Shown: positions 38,357 through 51,016, counted from the stretch's first letter. The stretch is 64,000 nt of DNA from Hofstenia miamia (GCA_004352715.1 SCFE01000001.1:7218143-7282142), one strand, 5' to 3'. Numbers and translations: made by a program. Notes: generated by a model from the letters alone, not told the origin.

Positions 38357-38488
38357 GTTGGCACATCAACTATAATTGAACCTACTTTACATCGTGTACT
38401 TCAGGAAAGAAATCCTGAAAACTATCGCAATGTTTTAATATCATTACAAGAAGCCGAGGTCATTACCAAATCTGAAGACAATCAAGAG
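38357..38488 (+). CDS. Predicted exon D of the PTB-like gene (first half of the PTB-like fold)
   Basis: Acceptor TCCTTTTAG ends at 38356 and donor GAG|GTACCA begins at 38489. The exon is 132 nt, exactly 44 codons, phase 0 at both ends. It reads VGTSTIIEPTLHRVLQERNP then ENYRNVLISLQEAEVITKSE. A helix rich in charged residues followed by a beta-type segment (NVLISLQEAEVI) is what precedes the central sheet in PTB/PID domains, which bind NPxY-type peptides or phosphoinositides at membranes. The match is structural in flavour, not a named-family hit. It joins exon E in frame. Confidence 0.6.
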
Positions 38489-38750
38489 GTACCACTATTT
38501 TATGTGATTGTCTAGGATAACCTAATGACTTGCATATTGTTTAGTTATATTTTAGAAAATTCGTATGCATGTATATGTCGTATATAGTGTACATTGCAGA
38601 ATTGTATATAACACGGGGCCGTTAATTAACTCATAATCCTTTAGAATTGTAAATATACAGTACTGGAAATATGTATTCGTCCACCTTGCTATTTTTAATA
38701 AATAATGAACATTCATTGGATAGAAGTGCCTAAAATTATAATTAAGTGTT

Positions 38751-39402
38751 GGGAACCCAAGGGCTACGCCCGAATCGTCCTGGAGAGTAACCTCCATGTG
38801 GTGGTTCCTGGGTAGGCGGAGACGCTGAGCCAATACTCGATGGGCGCGTCTCTTCGCGGAGTCCCGAACCAGGAGCGGACGTTAAACAATAGGGTAAAAG
38901 AAGGTGCTGCCATGTGTGCGGGAGCACATATGGGGGCGGTGACGGTGATGTGAGACTGTCTGTTCTGAGGAGCAGACGGCGACGTCTATGCCCAGAGCCG
39001 TAGAGTGCGTCTACGAGGGCAGTTATACAGAGGATTTTCCTCTGTCTCTGGCCTCTAGATAGGCCCAGGCCAGCATTTGCTGAGCCTTACCTATGAGGGA
39101 GCTTTGCTTTGTCATAGGTTCCATAACAGGCAGACGCAAGTGCTCACGAGTTACCTCAGTTAGTAGCCTTGGTTGGTGAAAGCTGTAGAGAGGCGCAACC
39201 CTCTCAATGAAGCTCGGCCTTCGGCTTCACTCCTGCTGATCAGACTCAACACAGATCAGCACTCTGCGTGCCAGGGGTCGCCAGAGGTCAAGCATGATAC
39301 AAGATCCGGCCCTAGTGGGTACACTTCCAGGGGAAGAGTCACGGACTTGATCTGTTGACACGGACTCTTCAGTCTGTTGACTGGTAGAGTAACCCCGACC
39401 AC
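38751..39402. mobile_element. GC-rich retroposon-like insertion with an 11-bp target duplication
   Basis: A 652-bp block, visibly richer in GC than anything else here, is flanked by AATTAAGTGTT at 38740-38750 and again at 39403-39413. It starts GGGAACCCAAGGGCTACGCC and ends AACCCCGACCAC, with no poly-A tail and no meaningful open frame. A target duplication of 11 bp without terminal inverted repeats fits target-primed retroposition, for example a SINE-like or internally deleted LINE copy. I do not recognise the family. Confidence 0.75.
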
Positions 39403-39583
39403 AATTAAGTGTTACTTTGATTAAGAAATGAAAATTTGTATGTCTAATACCATAAAATATTTAGAATAACAATTCTAAAACGTATTCGACCACCTGAAAA
39501 AATTTTAACAAATGAGCAAATCCGAAAGATGCATAAATTAATAATTGATGCAATACAAGCATTTAGTAACAAAATTGTCTCTT

Positions 39584-40762
39584 CTAATATTTTTTGGGGT
39601 GTCCCTTTGAGCGAATGACAGCTTCAGGGCGATCCGGGATAGTCTTTCAATAAAGCTGTTGCGAATTGCATAAATCTTTTTTTATTGTGCTTCACAGCTC
39701 GTCTTCAGTGTAAAGAGTATGCTGTCCAATTCGATATTTGACCTCTTTCCACATATTTTCGATAGTGTTAAGGTCTGGAGATTGGCCAAGCCAGTCAGCA
39801 AAGATAGCAACCCCATTATTGTGGAGCAAATTTTTCATTTCTTTTGAGGTATGACATGGAGCACCATCCTGCTGATATATTGATCACTTGTAAGGAGTGT
39901 TAAGAGTTCCTTTTCTGGAATCCGGCATATTAAGAGCTCAGGAGAGTACCAGTGATGTGAACAATCTTGCGAAAGCCACACTTGCATATTGTACCCCATA
40001 CAATTACAGACTTCCCACCATAATTCATGGTCCCCNNNNNNNNNNNNNNNNNNNNNNNNNNNNNNNNNNNNNNNNNNNNNNNNNNNNNNNNNNNNNNNNN
40101 NNNNNNNNNNNNNNNNNNNNNNNNNNNNNNNNNNNNNNNNNNNNNNNNNNNNNNNNNNNNNNNNNNNNNNNNNNNNNNNNNNNNNNNNNNNNNNNNNNNN
40201 NNNNNNNNNNNNNNNNNNNNNNNNNNNNNNNNNNNNNNNNNNNNNNNNNNNNNNNNNNNNNNNNNNNNNNNNNNTAAGTTGAGGCAAGAATCTGAACTTC
40301 TGCCCAGTTGTTCTCTTTATCAACATTCTTTTCGATGAGTATAGCTCAAATCTTGACTCATCTGAAAATATAACATTAGACCAATATTCACCCGGCGTAA
40401 TCTTTGCTTTGAGGTTAAAAATGGATTTCTGGGTGCCACGAAAGTCCCAATTGAGTAGTTCTTCAGGAAGTTTCGCACAGTTCTTGCTGTCACGAGGTGA
40501 CCATCAGTCCATTCCTTGCAAAATTCATCTGAACTCTTCCTGGAATTTCGCTTTGAAAGGCACATGAGAGCTGACTGGGAGGTTTTGGAGGTCTTCTTTG
40601 GTCTTCCGGACTTTGACTTGGGGGCAATGATGTTTTCAGAAGTGAAACGTCAGTACTTCGAGGTCGCTCTACAAGTCGAGCTATATTACGTTGACTGATC
40701 CCTTCCAAATGTTTGGAGATAATCAACTCGCGAATAACAAGAGGTACGTAACCAGACATCAT
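39584..40762 (-). pseudogene. Tc1-type transposase (DD35E), broken and gapped
   Basis: It starts MMSGYVPLVIRELIISKHLE with the HTH ISQRNIARLVERPRST, then after frameshifts EWTDGHLVTARTVRNFLKNY and SDESRFEL-type sequence before the gap. After the gap, IYQQDGAPCHTSKEMKNLLH and ADWLGQSPDLNTIENMWKEV give the second Asp and the Glu with 35 residues between. It ends IPDRPEAVIRSKGHPKKY at 39584-39586, the usual Tc1 C-terminus. Frameshifts make it inactive. It belongs to a different lineage from the two near-identical Tc1 copies. Confidence 0.85.
40036..40274. other. Assembly gap, 239 N
   Basis: A run of N inside the Tc1 transposase; it probably hides the region between the first and second catalytic Asp. 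Confidence 1.
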
Positions 40763-40885
40763 ATATGGCAAAGAAAGACTGTTTAGACATTTTCGATATA
40801 AATAGACTGAAAAAGCTCAACCAATGAAATTTTTTACAGATGCTTTGATTTGTTCTGAAGTGGCCGAATACATTTTCCAAGAAAA

Positions 40886-43800
40886 GATTAGTTAACTACA
40901 AGATTGTAGCATTTATCCTTGAGTTTTAAAGTAAATAGTGATAATTATGTTTCAACATTGATGAATTCCTCTTTCTGCAACCCCAAATCTAATTAAAAAA
41001 TAACTATGACATTCTTGGCGTCCATTTCTTAGAAATATTTATGACAAATCGTGGTTGGCCGAATTCTTTTTTCTAGTATTGTAATATTTTAAGAAACAGC
41101 TTAGTATCATGCCAACAGTGCATATTAAAATAATCGAAGGTTTGGTCCTTGAACAATTTATTAAAGTATTAAAAAGTTTGCCGCTGAAAACATTTCATTT
41201 ATAGATTTTCGTGCCCTACTACGTCCTTTTGTGATGTGCTCTTGCCAAAATCTCAAGGCACGATTCCATTACTGCATGCGAATATAATACTTTAAGAAAC
41301 TAAGTTCAGATTTGGAAAATTTGCAATTTTGAAGTAACTTTTTCTACATTTATTTAAAAATTTATTTTGAAAATCAAACTCACATATTTATGATCTATGT
41401 CAACTCTTTATAATAATTTTCAAGATTTCAGGGCACATATTTTGCCTACACATATAAACAGTAAAAATGAGAAAATCCGATCGGATGTTTTCAGTCATAC
41501 TTCTTGATCCTCAATATTGTTTAAGAGCTTCCTTCTGATGTGTCTTAGTGATTTCATGCTTGATTTTTGAGTCAAAAATTGTAATTGAATGTATTGCTAA
41601 GGCTTTACTATGGGGAATCTTTCAAACAAGGTAACATTGAGACTTCGATCACTTGGTTGACCGGAATTGAGCAATGCTAATTCATAATGTAACCCAAATT
41701 TCTAAATTGCATTTATGTGGATTTCTATGTGTAGCATATTATGTAGGAAATGTTTCAGATTTTCATGGACTTTCAAGACTTAGCTTCTTTTACATTATTT
41801 TTCAATAGATGTGCTATAAATATTTTTCTATTTTACTTCACATTCCTGGGTATTATTTTTGTTAGTATATGTGAGAGATTAGCGGGATCTGCTGAAATAA
41901 TATTTTACGTTCGTTGCTATAGTAATTACTGAGCGTTAGTTCTTGTTCGAATAGTTTCAAACAAGCATTCGAATTATTGGTTCAATTAAGTCAGTCTTTT
42001 AGTGTGTTGCTATTATTTTCCATCAAAGCGGTAAATATGTAATAAACAGGAAATTTATTGGTTAAGTATTTCCATTAAAGTGACACGTGTTTTTTATTAA
42101 AGTAGTTTTTGCAATGTGGAGGCTTTAACGAGGAGTTTATTTTTGAATGAGAGTAGATATTTTTAACTTTTTTTATAAAATAGCTTTTTATTTCAACGTA
42201 TTCTTTTGCTTTCATGTATGATTCATCCATTCATATTTATTTACTCACCAGAAAGGAGTGCATGATATTTGTGCATTGCGAGAATAATATATGCTAATGA
42301 TTGTAAGTATTTATACTAATAATAATAAAATTATTTCCACTCTACGCCACTGTAATTATTCGATACGAATTTCTGTAATTATTGGGTTCGCTCTGTACAA
42401 ATCCTATTGTAATTTTAGAGGGAAATTTCATTTCGTAATACATATTGGAAAAAATTCAAGGAGTCAACTCAAACTTTGCTATATGATAGTTTTCCATCTA
42501 CTTATTAGAATACTTAAGTTTCGGTCTCATATTGTAATTATTAATGAGAAAAGGGGTGTTCGCCCTGTACACCTTTCCCACTATTCCCTAGTAGAAGGTA
42601 AATCCTATAATATTAATAATATAATTTAATGTACTGTTATAAAAACGTTTTGAATATAAAAACTGTTAAAATGGCACTGAACACTTTCTCCTCCTGATTA
42701 TTATAATGGCGCATAATATATTTATTATTACACAATAATTTTAAAAACGACTGTTTTATTTGGTTTATATGAAGTAGATTATGCAATTAGTTGTATGCAT
42801 ATTGAAATTACTGAATACAAACATATTTTGAGGATATTTTTATTAAAACACATTTGGTAGTATGCCCTTGGGAACAGAGTTCTCATTGGGTGTGCCTTTT
42901 GGAACCGTAACAACCACGATCTTACTTCATCCGACCCTAATTTTTTTACTGAGATCCGAACCTGACCCGAAGCTCAAACTTTTCGAAATTGGACCCGATT
43001 ATTTTCTTAAACCATATCGAAATTGTTTAGAACACACTTAAAAAAGACCGATTTTTTTCTTGAACTAGCTAAACAGTTTGAAATTGACACAAACTTATAT
43101 ATCCAATGTAAACAGATAAACAAACAAGTAGTTGGATTGACGACAATTGAGGATTTTTATTTTAAGCTGTTCCTAAGGACCCGAACATGGCCCGATCTGA
43201 GAACTCTGTTAAGGAATAGTTGCCATTTTCCTGAGATTTATTCAAAGCTTTATTTTTTGAACAGAGCATAAATTTCCAAATATACAGTTTTCGCTCATGC
43301 AATATACTCATAACGATTGTTTTGTTTTCATATTGTTATTATCTAATAGAGTTTGACTGCTGCACTTAACTGTTACCATTAAGCAACTTTTCGAAATTTC
43401 TAATGTTTGAAATGATAATTGTAGAAATGCAGTAGTTTGAACTCAGCTACATAAATGGTCTGGTAAAAACATAATAGACGTATCAATAGTTACATGTGTA
43501 ACTAAATTTTCATATTTCTTACCAATAACAAGGTCGAGAAAGTTTCAAAAAAACTTGGAAATATGTTAATTTTTGCCATTCTCATGAAGATGAAAATCTG
43601 CAAAAGGAATAATTTGCCTGGATAAAAGGGCAAGATACTTGCAGAAATCTTTAATTTAATTCTTTCTGCCAAAAATAGATGGTATTTTGGTCGCAAAAAT
43701 TCAATGTTTCGATGATCTCTAGACGGGGACAGCTGAAAAAAATCATCACATTTATGTCGTAGAAATTTCGCAGCTAGTGTGTAATGAGGAATTAGCCAGT

Positions 43801-44492
43801 TTCTGCAAAGAAAGAAATATCAATTTTCTTTTCTGTAATCAATTCTTTAATGTTTGTTAGAATATATTGTATGGCCAGCAGTTCATAGATAACAACTACG
43901 TTTAGAAAAAGCTGAAGATTCCGAATTTTTAAATCATTGCAATAAATCAGCTGCTCAATTTTATCATCACAAGTTTTGTTGCAAGCAACAACTATATTTT
44001 GTTCAACGCTTTCTTTAAGTTTTTAATTATGTTGGTAATGAATATGAACTTGTTTACATAAAAACAAGACTTTATATGCAACTTTTGTGATGCATTCGCC
44101 TAAAATCCCGCATCTTGTACTACTTAAAGAACACATTTTTGGTATGATTTCTAAATTTCATTGGGAAAATAGGTTCGTGTTACTTACCGCGCACCCTGTA
44201 ATTGATTTTAGCTTGAGCTGTTTTGGAAATTCTGTCTGTAATTTCCATGTCTTTACCAAAAATACGCCAACATTATCAACAGCTGTGTTTAGCGTTTAAC
44301 TGTAAAGTATTGAGCATAGGTTTCTTAACAGACTCCCAAAAATTGAAGTTTATTTTTTTAAACCATGAAGCAACTATAAGCTAATTAATGACTTTGGTGT
44401 ATGTATTCATGTCTTATCTATCTATTTATGGACAAAAGCTAAAGCTCAACGCTCGAGAAAGCATTGGCCAACTTCAGCTCAATCTCAGCAAT
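40886..44492. other. Predicted intron sequence, no supported gene
   Basis: AT-rich. Plus-strand open frames at 42291-42629 and 43023-43271 were inspected and show no motif. A patch at 42915-43200 repeats words such as GACCCGAA and GATCCGAACC, similar in flavour to the patches near 18345 and 19290, so probably part of a dispersed repeat. Confidence 0.45.
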
Positions 44493-45452
44493 AGACTAAA
44501 TTGACCGGGCCAAAGTTTCTGAACAGCAGAAAATGGATGTATTTGTGAACATTCAAGCAAAAAATGGCATACACAAAATGACACAATATAATCAATACTT
44601 TGTCAAAGAACTTTTGAATCTATAGCATTGTCCGATCGCTTTGTCCAGGAACTAGTTGAACTAGTTCTATTTTTTGGATTATTGCTTGCAGTATTTCAAT
44701 GTATTTTCGTCTATCAACAACAGTCAGATGAGTAACAACACCATTGTAGATGATGCATGCCCATACTATTACTGAAACAGCGTGCTTATACTTCTGCTAC
44801 ACAAGTTCACCCTTCAATCTGTGAACAGAAGTGTTTCAGTCTCATGATGTATTTCAATACACGGCTCATCACTAAACACTATTCATGAAGAACGCTCAAG
44901 TCTCCAATTGGCATACTTATTTGCAAAATTTCAACGGCTCTTTTAACAGCCTTGACTGATGATATACCACATTAATTAAGCCTTCTTGCTATGGTCTTTC
45001 GACTGATCGTTATTCCAGTTTCTTGCAATTCTCTCTTCACTTTTTAAATTTCGACAAAGAGGAATGACAAGCTAACAAGCTAACATGTAAGGAATCTACA
45101 AGTAAATTATGTTGTATGTGTATTGCATTTAACGAGAATGACGGTAATACACCTGATAGTATGTTAAGCTAACCAATAGGACAATTACAGTCTAATTTCA
45201 ACATTGCTAGAAGCTGTAATGTGCTTTACTGCACTTATGTTCTGAAAAGTTTGTCCAGCTAAGAATATGGGTTACGTGTATATAGCTCACTGGCTAAAAT
45301 CATTCAGCTCTATTGAGTTTAGTGTTTACTCACAAAATCATAAGTCATATGTATATATGCTATAGGAATTAATTTACTTAAAGCTGCTTGATCATTCCTG
45401 AAACTTTTTTACATTAGGGCTGTTCAGAAACTTTTGGCCAATACTTTAGCAA
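44493..45452 (-). mobile_element. Old Tc1-type relic
   Basis: Inverted ends GGCCAAAGTTTCTGAACAGC (44508-44527) and its complement at about 45420-45440 enclose about 930 bp. On the minus strand, broken frames read NWRLERSS then IVFSDEPCIEIHHETETLL and later a stretch matching the region after the first catalytic Asp. Only the central part of the transposase can be followed, with several stops. The limits given include a few bases outside the conserved repeat, where TA-flanked ends are expected but cannot be fixed. Confidence 0.7.
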
Positions 45453-46439
45453 ATATGAATTCATTGTTGAAATTATTCATTTTGGTATATTAATGTGATG
45501 GGTTCTATAATCTGAAATAGAGTGATAAAATAATTTGATCCTCCACAACGGCAAAACTGTCAAAGCAAAACGTAGTCAGCAAGTGCTCTCACAAATAAAC
45601 CATCGCTAAATAGTTTGTTCATTAGCGCTCTTTGAGGCATCCACTGTAAATGATCGGACTCTTGTTCAACTGGAAAATTTGTTAATTTACGCATTTTTTC
45701 AGAAACACAAGACTTTGGGAACACAGACTTTAAAATAGTTATCTGAAATTATCTGAAGTTGTCTTCACTTCAATTGTTGACTTAATATTGATTATTCGAA
45801 AAATGAAGCTAAGATTCTGCAAAACTAGCGGCGTCTTTGTACGCTCATTTGCAATTGCAAAACATATTGAGTCAGTCGCTGTTTTTCTCATTTGGGTGAG
45901 ACAAATTCAATACAGAAATTTTTCACATGAAATAGTGTTCGTACGGCTCTCCATTTCTGCTATTAAAATTTCAAGAACGTTTTTAAATTCATAAAATTGT
46001 AAGAACAGCAGTTTTTCAGAATACCAGTCATTGAGAATGCATTTCACAATATGAATGCTACCATAGAATAGAAAGAATCGCTCACTTTAACCATGAGGCG
46101 CCTTCTTCAACTGAATTTCCAAATGTATTGATGTACTTTTCATTGATGCGATTGCTATCATCAATTGAACCTCTGCGTTTTCACCATTCTGATTTACTTC
46201 AATTAGTTATGTTGCAGATTGAATGCTATTAAATTTCATTGTAATAAATAGAACATACGTCCACTAAATTCGGACAAAGCATATCAGTGCGGACCTTCTA
46301 AAATATTTTCCTCTGTATTACTTAAAAACGCATTAAAATATTCTATTGTAAAAAATAATTCAAATTAAAAAATACTCTTAATAAATCGCAATTTACTGGA
46401 ACAATTGCATTAGACTAGGTTACCTAGAATACTTTTTCA
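45453..46439. other. Predicted intron sequence, no gene seen
   Basis: AT-rich. The open frame at 45788-45994 has no supporting motif or splice signal. Confidence 0.4.
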
Positions 46440-47262
46440 AAATTGAAAAGTGTCTCCTTTGAGATACCAGAATTTCTTAGGCTTACCAGGTTTTTTTAAC
46501 GGAGAAATACGCTTTTGCTTTTCAAGCTTCATAGATTTGACAAATTTCGGCTACCTGTGCAGTCAATTGGTGAGAATGTAAGTGTTTCATTGTATTAAAA
46601 ATATCTTCTATTAACTTATTGCGGGCTGAATTTCAAAAATTCTAAAAAATGAAATTATAAGTGATCCGAGGTATTTTGCAACGCATGATCTTCACCAGAG
46701 TTTACATTTGTAATTTTTTCTGAGTAGGTACAAGTGAATTCATGTAGGCATATTTTGCAAAAGTAGCATCTTCATTAGTAATTTTCCCAAATGATTCTTC
46801 AAAATTACTATGTTCATTTTAAATAATGCTTATTGGTACGATGATTTTTGCGGGTAGAGGAAATAGCAATTGTTACTTTCTCTAAGTAAAATTTCACAAG
46901 AGCATCTCTACGTTTACTGCCAAACAATTTAATAAAAATTTGAATTGTTTCATAGTCTTTTAAATTTAATACCTCGAGGTAAAATTCTTTTGATTTGAAA
47001 ATTGATATTTTCTACTCTTATGTTTGTATCTATTTGTACGCCCTGTCCATAACATTTAATCCATAAAAATGGCCGCTTTGAATAACGTTTTTCAAAATAC
47101 TTTAAAAGCGTAAACGTCTCAATTTGCGATTTTAGTTTAGTCCATCTTGAACATGCTAAAAAAATTCGGAGAGCTCTACATTCCTGTAAAATATTTTTTG
47201 TATTCAGTTGAGTCTCGAATTTTGAAAAATTTCTTATCCAAGTATTGTCACATGCCATTCAC
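46440..47262 (-). pseudogene. Decayed coding region of unknown type
   Basis: The minus strand carries a 102-codon open stretch (47258-46950) with NILQECRALRIFLACSRWTK and KYFEKRYSKRPFLWIKCYGQ. In shifted frames it continues with IQIFIKLFGSKRRDALVKFY then EKVTIAIS, and FEESFGKITNEDATFAKYAY. These pieces look like former protein, not random AT translation, and lie in linear order with frameshifts between them. No family recognised; a dead transposase is the likeliest source. Confidence 0.4.
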
Positions 47263-48436
47263 ATAATAATCGATGCTTAGAATGAAATATTATATCCAAA
47301 ATATTATAATTGCATATAGGAGCAATTTACAAAATGACTTTCTAAAGCTTCTTAGCTTGTAATATTCTTTTTATATGAAACTGGAGACAGTGATTAAGAT
47401 TTAAAATATAAAAATCGGCATAACATTTGGTGCGGCATCTTTCACTAATGTAGCTGAGGTTGATTCTTTATATTAGCAACCGGTACATAATTTCGAGGTC
47501 GATTGCAGCGATCAACAATGTGTTTTGAGCTATCCTTTCGTTTATGTGAATTACATAGAACAAATCGAATGCACAACTAACTTTCTAATTCCACTCGGTA
47601 TTCACAAAACTCTAACAAACCCTATATAATATCATTCAATTAATTTAAGTGGATGAAAATATTTTCAAAACAACAGATTTCGTGGCACTACAAAATTTGG
47701 TTCAAAGCAAACTAAACGAAGAATTAATGGATGAATTATGTATTTCTACAAACCAAAACAAGATGTTCTATACTTCTTAGAATATCAGGATGATTCTTCC
47801 TGGAGACAGGATGCACGTTAAGAGTACAAAAATGTCAATACAGAATGAGTACAACGAAGTTTCTAAAATTTACATTTTCTTCGAGAACAATACATAACTA
47901 AACACATTTGTTACGATGGATATCTCAAGATGAAATATATTTATAGAAGTTGATGAAGCCCTGCCTAACCAAACAAACCCATTTCTTAATAAGACAGTAT
48001 CGATATATACATGTAATTTATGTTAGTTTATACAAGAACTTAAGGTAACGGCAACAGTTACCAAAAAGTTAAATTAGTGAAAATAAAAATGCATTTTATT
48101 ATTTAATGTATAAAAATACGCATAAATATTACTATCGAATATTTAACGGGAATTCAGTGTAATTATCAGGTAAGATAACATTGTTTTTGCATCATAGGAT
48201 GAAGGTCATAACTTCTTATTAGCAAAAACATACATTATATTTTAATTGCTGGATTTTCTACATCGTCTTTTAACGATTAGCAAAGGATTAATACATTTGA
48301 TAATGTCGCTGTAATGGCCTTCTAGTATTACAAATTATTTTCAACAAAAATTTCTGAAATCCTTTTACTGATGTACACCTCTTGGCCTAACTGTTTTTCA
48401 TATATTGTAAATAGATTCTACAATGATATAATTTAG
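47263..48436. other. Predicted intron sequence before exon E, no gene seen
   Basis: AT-rich DNA without recognisable elements. Confidence 0.4.
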
Positions 48437-48586
48437 GTGCTTTTTCGTCATAGTTTTCCAGAAATTTCATCATGTGGTCGTCGCCTAGATACCTTGAAAG
48501 TATTTGCTTATGTTTATGGAAATACTTCATGCAATCTATCCGATACGTTTCGTTGTGTGGTGTACGAAGCTTGTACTGGTGCTGAT
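48437..48586 (+). CDS. Predicted exon E of the PTB-like gene (core of the PTB-like fold)
   Basis: Acceptor AATTTAG ends at 48436 and donor GAT|GTAAGT begins at 48587. The exon is 150 nt, 50 codons, phase 0 to phase 0. The peptide has VLFRHSFPEISSC, DTLKVFAYVYGNT and FRCVVYEACTGAD. The pattern hydrophobic-H-S/F-x-x-I-S-x-C, then x-x-F-A-Y-V, then C-V-V-Y-E is typical of the strands around the peptide groove of PTB/PID domains such as those of Numb, APPL and ANKS1. Which PTB family it belongs to cannot be said. Alternative acceptor: TTTTCCAG at 48461, which would shorten the exon. Confidence 0.65.
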
Positions 48587-48853
48587 GTAAGTTTTAGTTA
48601 ACGTGACGCATATAGTTTTAAAATTCAAATTATTTACATGAAATATTTTGTACTTAGTATAGAAACCACCCAACCATCTATTATAAACAAGTGTGATAGC
48701 ATAGGACACATACATATTCGGATCTGAGTGATTCATTATCTACTTTGATTTTAGTAATACCATAAATTATTATTGAAGTATCATTTAAGGTATATACATT
48801 TTCAGCAGAGGAAATGCTCTATCGTCACATTAATTATATAATATTTAATCTAT

Positions 48854-48858
<5 letters not shown>

Positions 48859-48898
<40 letters not shown>
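48859..48898. repeat. (TA)n microsatellite
   Basis: About 20 TA units in a row, directly after exon E. Similar tracts lie at 50277-50459 (spanning a gap) and 53071-53107. Confidence 0.95.
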
Positions 48899-48903
<5 letters not shown>

Positions 48904-49350
48904 TATATATTAATAAAATCTATATTAGAAATGGAAGACTAAAACATCATCATTATATTCTTTGTTAATTTTAGCAGTACTGTAGTGTCATAGTAGTATA
49001 TCAAAATCTTCAATCATTGGGTTCGATTTGGAAATTGTCACAATTAATCAACAACCTGCGAATCATTTCGGCAAAATATGTAGTTTTAGAACTATTTCAC
49101 AAGATGTTGATTTCCTTTCCTGCAACTAGTGTACCTAGTGAAAGATATTTTTTCATACAATTTTATCATCAATAAATTTAGACTTTGCTTAAGCGATGGA
49201 TTGCCAATATTTTATGTTGCCTCCGAGATTGAAAAATTGGCTTTGAAACGCGGTTCTTCTTTTATCTTTTTTTAGTTTACTTTCTGTAAATATTAAATTT
49301 TCTTGATAAGCTAACAAATATATGTTGCAATTTTTTAAAGGTAAATGTTG

Positions 49351-50273
49351 CTAAAGGTGCGTTCAGACGAGAACCTTTTGATGCGCATCTTTTGATGAAA
49401 GTGCTTTCAGACGAGCATCTTTTTGATGTATGCTTTTTTGATGCATCTATCAAAATTTGGGAGCGTTCAGACGAGCATTGTTTTGATGCACGGCCACTTG
49501 TTTATTCAGCAATTAAGTTTAATAGGAATCGTGTTTTTCTATCACTGGGAAGATTATAATCAACACCTCAATTACTGATTCAAAACATTATAATCAAAAA
49601 CTAATTTGATTGGATGTTTAATTCTATAGATATTGTTATATAATATTGCCTAGAATAAGTAGTTAATTACTGATTGTTCAAAAAAATGAAATTATCTGTA
49701 TAAAGTTTCTAGAGCCCGGTGGTATACCAATACTGAAACTAATACCGCTATATTATGACAATACCGAAAATTACCTATAACGTAGTATCTTGCCTAAAAT
49801 ATTGATCGGTACATTATTTAAAAGTAGGCTGTGTATTGTGTAGAACATTTCTGTTGGAGGCTTAAGTTATAGCAGTTTAGGAAATTACGAAATTTCTTAA
49901 GAAAATTAAGAAAATACAGCTACAATTATATGGCTGATTAGCCCACAAAATGTTGTAAGTACTTTCACAAAAACCAGCTGCTTACAGATTTTTTTTTAAA
50001 AAAATCAGATTTTCAAAATGTGCTCATTCGTATTAAGGTGTATTTATTTTCTTGCAATGCAAAAATCATAATTATGAAATTCAATCCTATTAGTTTATGC
50101 CCGAGGTCGAAAGGTCCGTTCCATTTCATAAGCAATTTATACATTTAAAAGTTTTAATATACTGGCGATATTAAACATTGTTCCATGGACTGGCTTAAAA
50201 TTCCATTTTTTATCAGAAACGAATTTCACTAAAACGCATTCATATTTGTAATTACTATTCCATTTTACATATG

Positions 50274-50307
<34 letters not shown>

Positions 50308-51016
50308 NNNNNNNNNNNNNNNNNNNNNNNNNNNNNNNNNNNNNNNNNNNNNNNNNNNNNNNNNNNNNNNNNNNNNNNNNNNNNNNNNNNNNNNNNNNNN
50401 NNNNNNNNNNNNNNNNNNNNNNNNNNNNNNNNNATATATATATATATATATATATATATGCAAAATATACTTTTGATATCGCGGTATTTTATGTGAACCA
50501 ATCCGGACCGGCTCCCAAAATGTTGATTTTACCGGGTTCTAAAAGTTTCCTTGTAATTACACAATTGAACAATATAATTAAATTTCAATACATGTTTGAC
50601 TTCTGTTTTATAAGTAATATTAATTAGTTCTACACGCACGCAACATATATTGAAAATTCAGTAGCATAATCTGTGAAAAATCAATATTGCTATATTGAAA
50701 GGAATAACTACTTTTTGTTAAAAAATTGGAACATCTAGAATTCAATATCGTCAGGGTTCATTTTGAAGTTAAAATTGTTGAGCTTCAAAATCCTCGTATT
50801 TTAAGACTCACGGCTACTTGAGACAATGTGTCCCCAAAATCGTTAATTACTGATCGTTCAAATGAATAATGGGCGTTCAGATGAGAATCTTTTGAACTAC
50901 GTCAAAAAGATGCAACTGTTTGTGTGTAAATTTGAACGATGTGCTTCAGACGAGCATCTTTTTGACGTATATCAAATGATATACATCAAAAGGTTCTCGT
51001 CTGAACGCACCTTTAG
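49351..51016. mobile_element. Foldback-type DNA element with repeated terminal motifs
   Basis: The ends are a perfect inverted repeat of about 32 bp beginning CTAAAGGTGCGTTCAGACGA (49351) with its complement ending at 51016. Inside each end the core TTCAGACGAGCATCTTTTTG and variants recur several times: at about 49407 and 49456 on the left, and about 50874 and 50945 on the right. The two arms can therefore form an extended stem. If the true termini start at AAGGTGCG, both sides are flanked by TA, but the palindrome prevents certainty. No transposase is seen. The middle holds a (TA)n tract and a gap. Confidence 0.8.
50277..50459. repeat. (TA)n tract with a 126-N gap
   Basis: TA dinucleotides on both sides of N 50308-50433. 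The gap was probably left because the microsatellite could not be assembled. It lies inside the foldback element. Confidence 0.95.

Larger units (their letters stand above)
38658..40885 (-). mobile_element. Tc1-type element (DD35E) interrupted by an insertion and a gap
   Basis: The left end begins after TA at 38656-38657 with CAGTACTGGAAATATGTATT; the diverged right end at about 40861-40885 holds the complement (GGCCGAATACATTTTCCAA). GTATTCGACCACC recurs inside at 39481, perhaps an inner transposase site. A minus-strand transposase fills 39584-40762. The element contains a 652-bp GC-rich insertion (38751-39402) and a 239-N gap. Confidence 0.75.

Noticed and set aside
42291-43271. Plus-strand open frames of 82-112 codons
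   Set aside because: Composition follows the AT-rich DNA, with no motif, no splice context and no similarity to anything recognised.
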